A stretch of DNA of 64,000 bases from Bacteroidales bacterium (GTDB lineage Bacteria; Bacteroidota; Bacteroidia; Bacteroidales; UBA12077): contig WTBR01000054.1 in assembly GCA_013138975.1 (NCBI GenBank), positions 1-64,000 on the forward strand. The letters are read 5' to 3'. Below, piece by piece: positions 63,532 through 64,000 of this stretch (the stretch's first letter is position 1; every line of letters begins with the position of its first letter). Under the pieces are notes generated by a model. It did no database searches, was not told the DNA's origin, and worked only from the letters and a program-made list of their open reading frames with translations. The position numbers were made by a program, and so were the translations under genes.

Positions 63532-64000
63532 ATGTTGAAAAAATATATAGATCGCATAGTATTATCTTTAGTTATACTTATTAGTGTGATAGCATTTATA
63601 GTATGGTTTACCTATAATCCTGTACAAGATTTTACTGCCAGCATTCCGGGATTAGATAATAGGCCACCTAGAGATGCATCTAGCGAAATTGTAAATATTG
63701 GTGAACGATTTGATGAATATTCTACCATCAGTACAATTCTAACCGGTAAATGGACTCGTTTTCGAGGTGCTGATTATGATAATATAAGTAAAGAAAACAC
63801 ACCTTTAATTGATAACTGGGGAGATGGACCAAAAATTGAGTGGGAAGTTGAACTTGGTGAAGGACACGCTGCTCCCGTAATTTATAATGGTAAAGTTTAT
63901 ATTCTCGATTATAACGAACTACGTAAACGTGATGCACTGCGCTGTTTCTCTCTTGAAACAGGAGTAGAACTTTGGCGTCGATCATATAATGTTCATGTAA
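63532..64000 (+). CDS. PQQ-like propeller protein with N-terminal membrane anchor, array member 8 (partial)
   Basis: The frame begins at ATG 63532 and is still open at the window edge (156 codons visible). Unlike members 1-7 it starts with an uncleaved-looking inner-membrane helix (YIDRIVLSLVILISVIAFIVWF). A ~40-residue linker follows, then TGKWTRFRGADYDNISKENT and WGDGPKIEWEVELGEGHAAPVIYNGKVYILDYNE. The WxRFRG / GPxxxW layout matches the same family start. It may be the ancestral or the inner-membrane partner of the array. Confidence 0.75.
   Translation, partial: MLKKYIDRIVLSLVILISVIAFIVWFTYNPVQDFTASIPGLDNRPPRDASSEIVNIGERFDEYSTISTILTGKWTRFRGADYDNISKENTPLIDNWGDGPKIEWEVELGEGHAAPVIYNGKVYILDYNELRKRDALRCFSLETGVELWRRSYNVHV

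Noticed and set aside
1..64000. tRNA and rRNA genes
   Set aside because: No cloverleaf-like sequence with conserved GTTCRANNC arm or rRNA core segment was recognised by eye; a covariance search would be decisive.

Overview
The window is AT-rich DNA from a member of the Bacteroidota, most likely of the Bacteroidales/Marinilabiliales kind. The evidence is three secreted proteins of which two end in near-identical type IX secretion (T9SS, 'gliding/Por') sorting domains, many lipoproteins with a Cys-Glu/Cys-Asn lipobox, FtsX/MacB-type permeases beside a sigma-54 two-component system, an argR-carA-carB operon, and the intergenic CTTCGACAAGCTCAGTGTGACA-type repeats common in this phylum. No rRNA, tRNA or CRISPR array was found.

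Layout. 0-8.6 kb is accessory DNA: an S41 peptidase lipoprotein, an MNT-HEPN fusion protein, a two-gene P-loop ATPase/membrane-protein operon of unknown function, a displaced 3' fragment of the citrate synthase gene, and a HipA-like kinase overlapping a HIRAN protein. 8.6-24.4 kb is mostly core: gltA-icd-acn (transcribed acn, icd, gltA; citrate to 2-oxoglutarate), a PKD lipoprotein, a histidine kinase/NtrC-type regulator pair divergent from an FtsX-like permease with a palindromic operator between them, pepT, a DUF2461 gene and a TrmJ-like RNA methyltransferase. 24.5-34.3 kb is a second accessory stretch: a Septu-like PtuB/PtuA pair, decayed Fic and IS remnants, a lipoprotein, a displaced 3' fragment of the trmJ-like gene, a RES-domain protein, an esterase, an integrase 3' remnant and a T9SS-secreted BNR-repeat protein. 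34.3-43.6 kb is core metabolism: argR-carA-carB, a STAS-like protein, an NmrA/SDR reductase, a multi-rhodanese sulfurtransferase and EgtD. 44-51.5 kb holds two T9SS-exported proteins, one a 1971-residue multidomain metalloprotease. 51.5-53.4 kb is a group II intron with an endonuclease-less reverse transcriptase, followed by a tyrosine-recombinase remnant. 54.6-64 kb is a tandem array of eight PQQ-like beta-propeller genes, the last cut off by the window edge.

The main pattern beyond ordinary annotation is this. Two different conflict-type modules (HipA/HIRAN and PtuAB) each sit immediately downstream of an intact core gene (gltA, trmJ) and are bounded on the far side by a diverged direct-repeat copy of only that gene's 3' end. 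That is the footprint of elements that integrate into gene 3' ends and bring a replacement 3' end. Separately, single genes in both accessory stretches (S41 peptidase, MNT-HEPN, esterase, BNR protein) are followed by imperfect palindromes with RYYYAAC/GTTRRRY-like ends, and an IntI/Xer-like integrase remnant lies between two of them, which suggests a decayed integron-like cassette array. Both readings are inference from sequence pattern and need database and structure-model checks.
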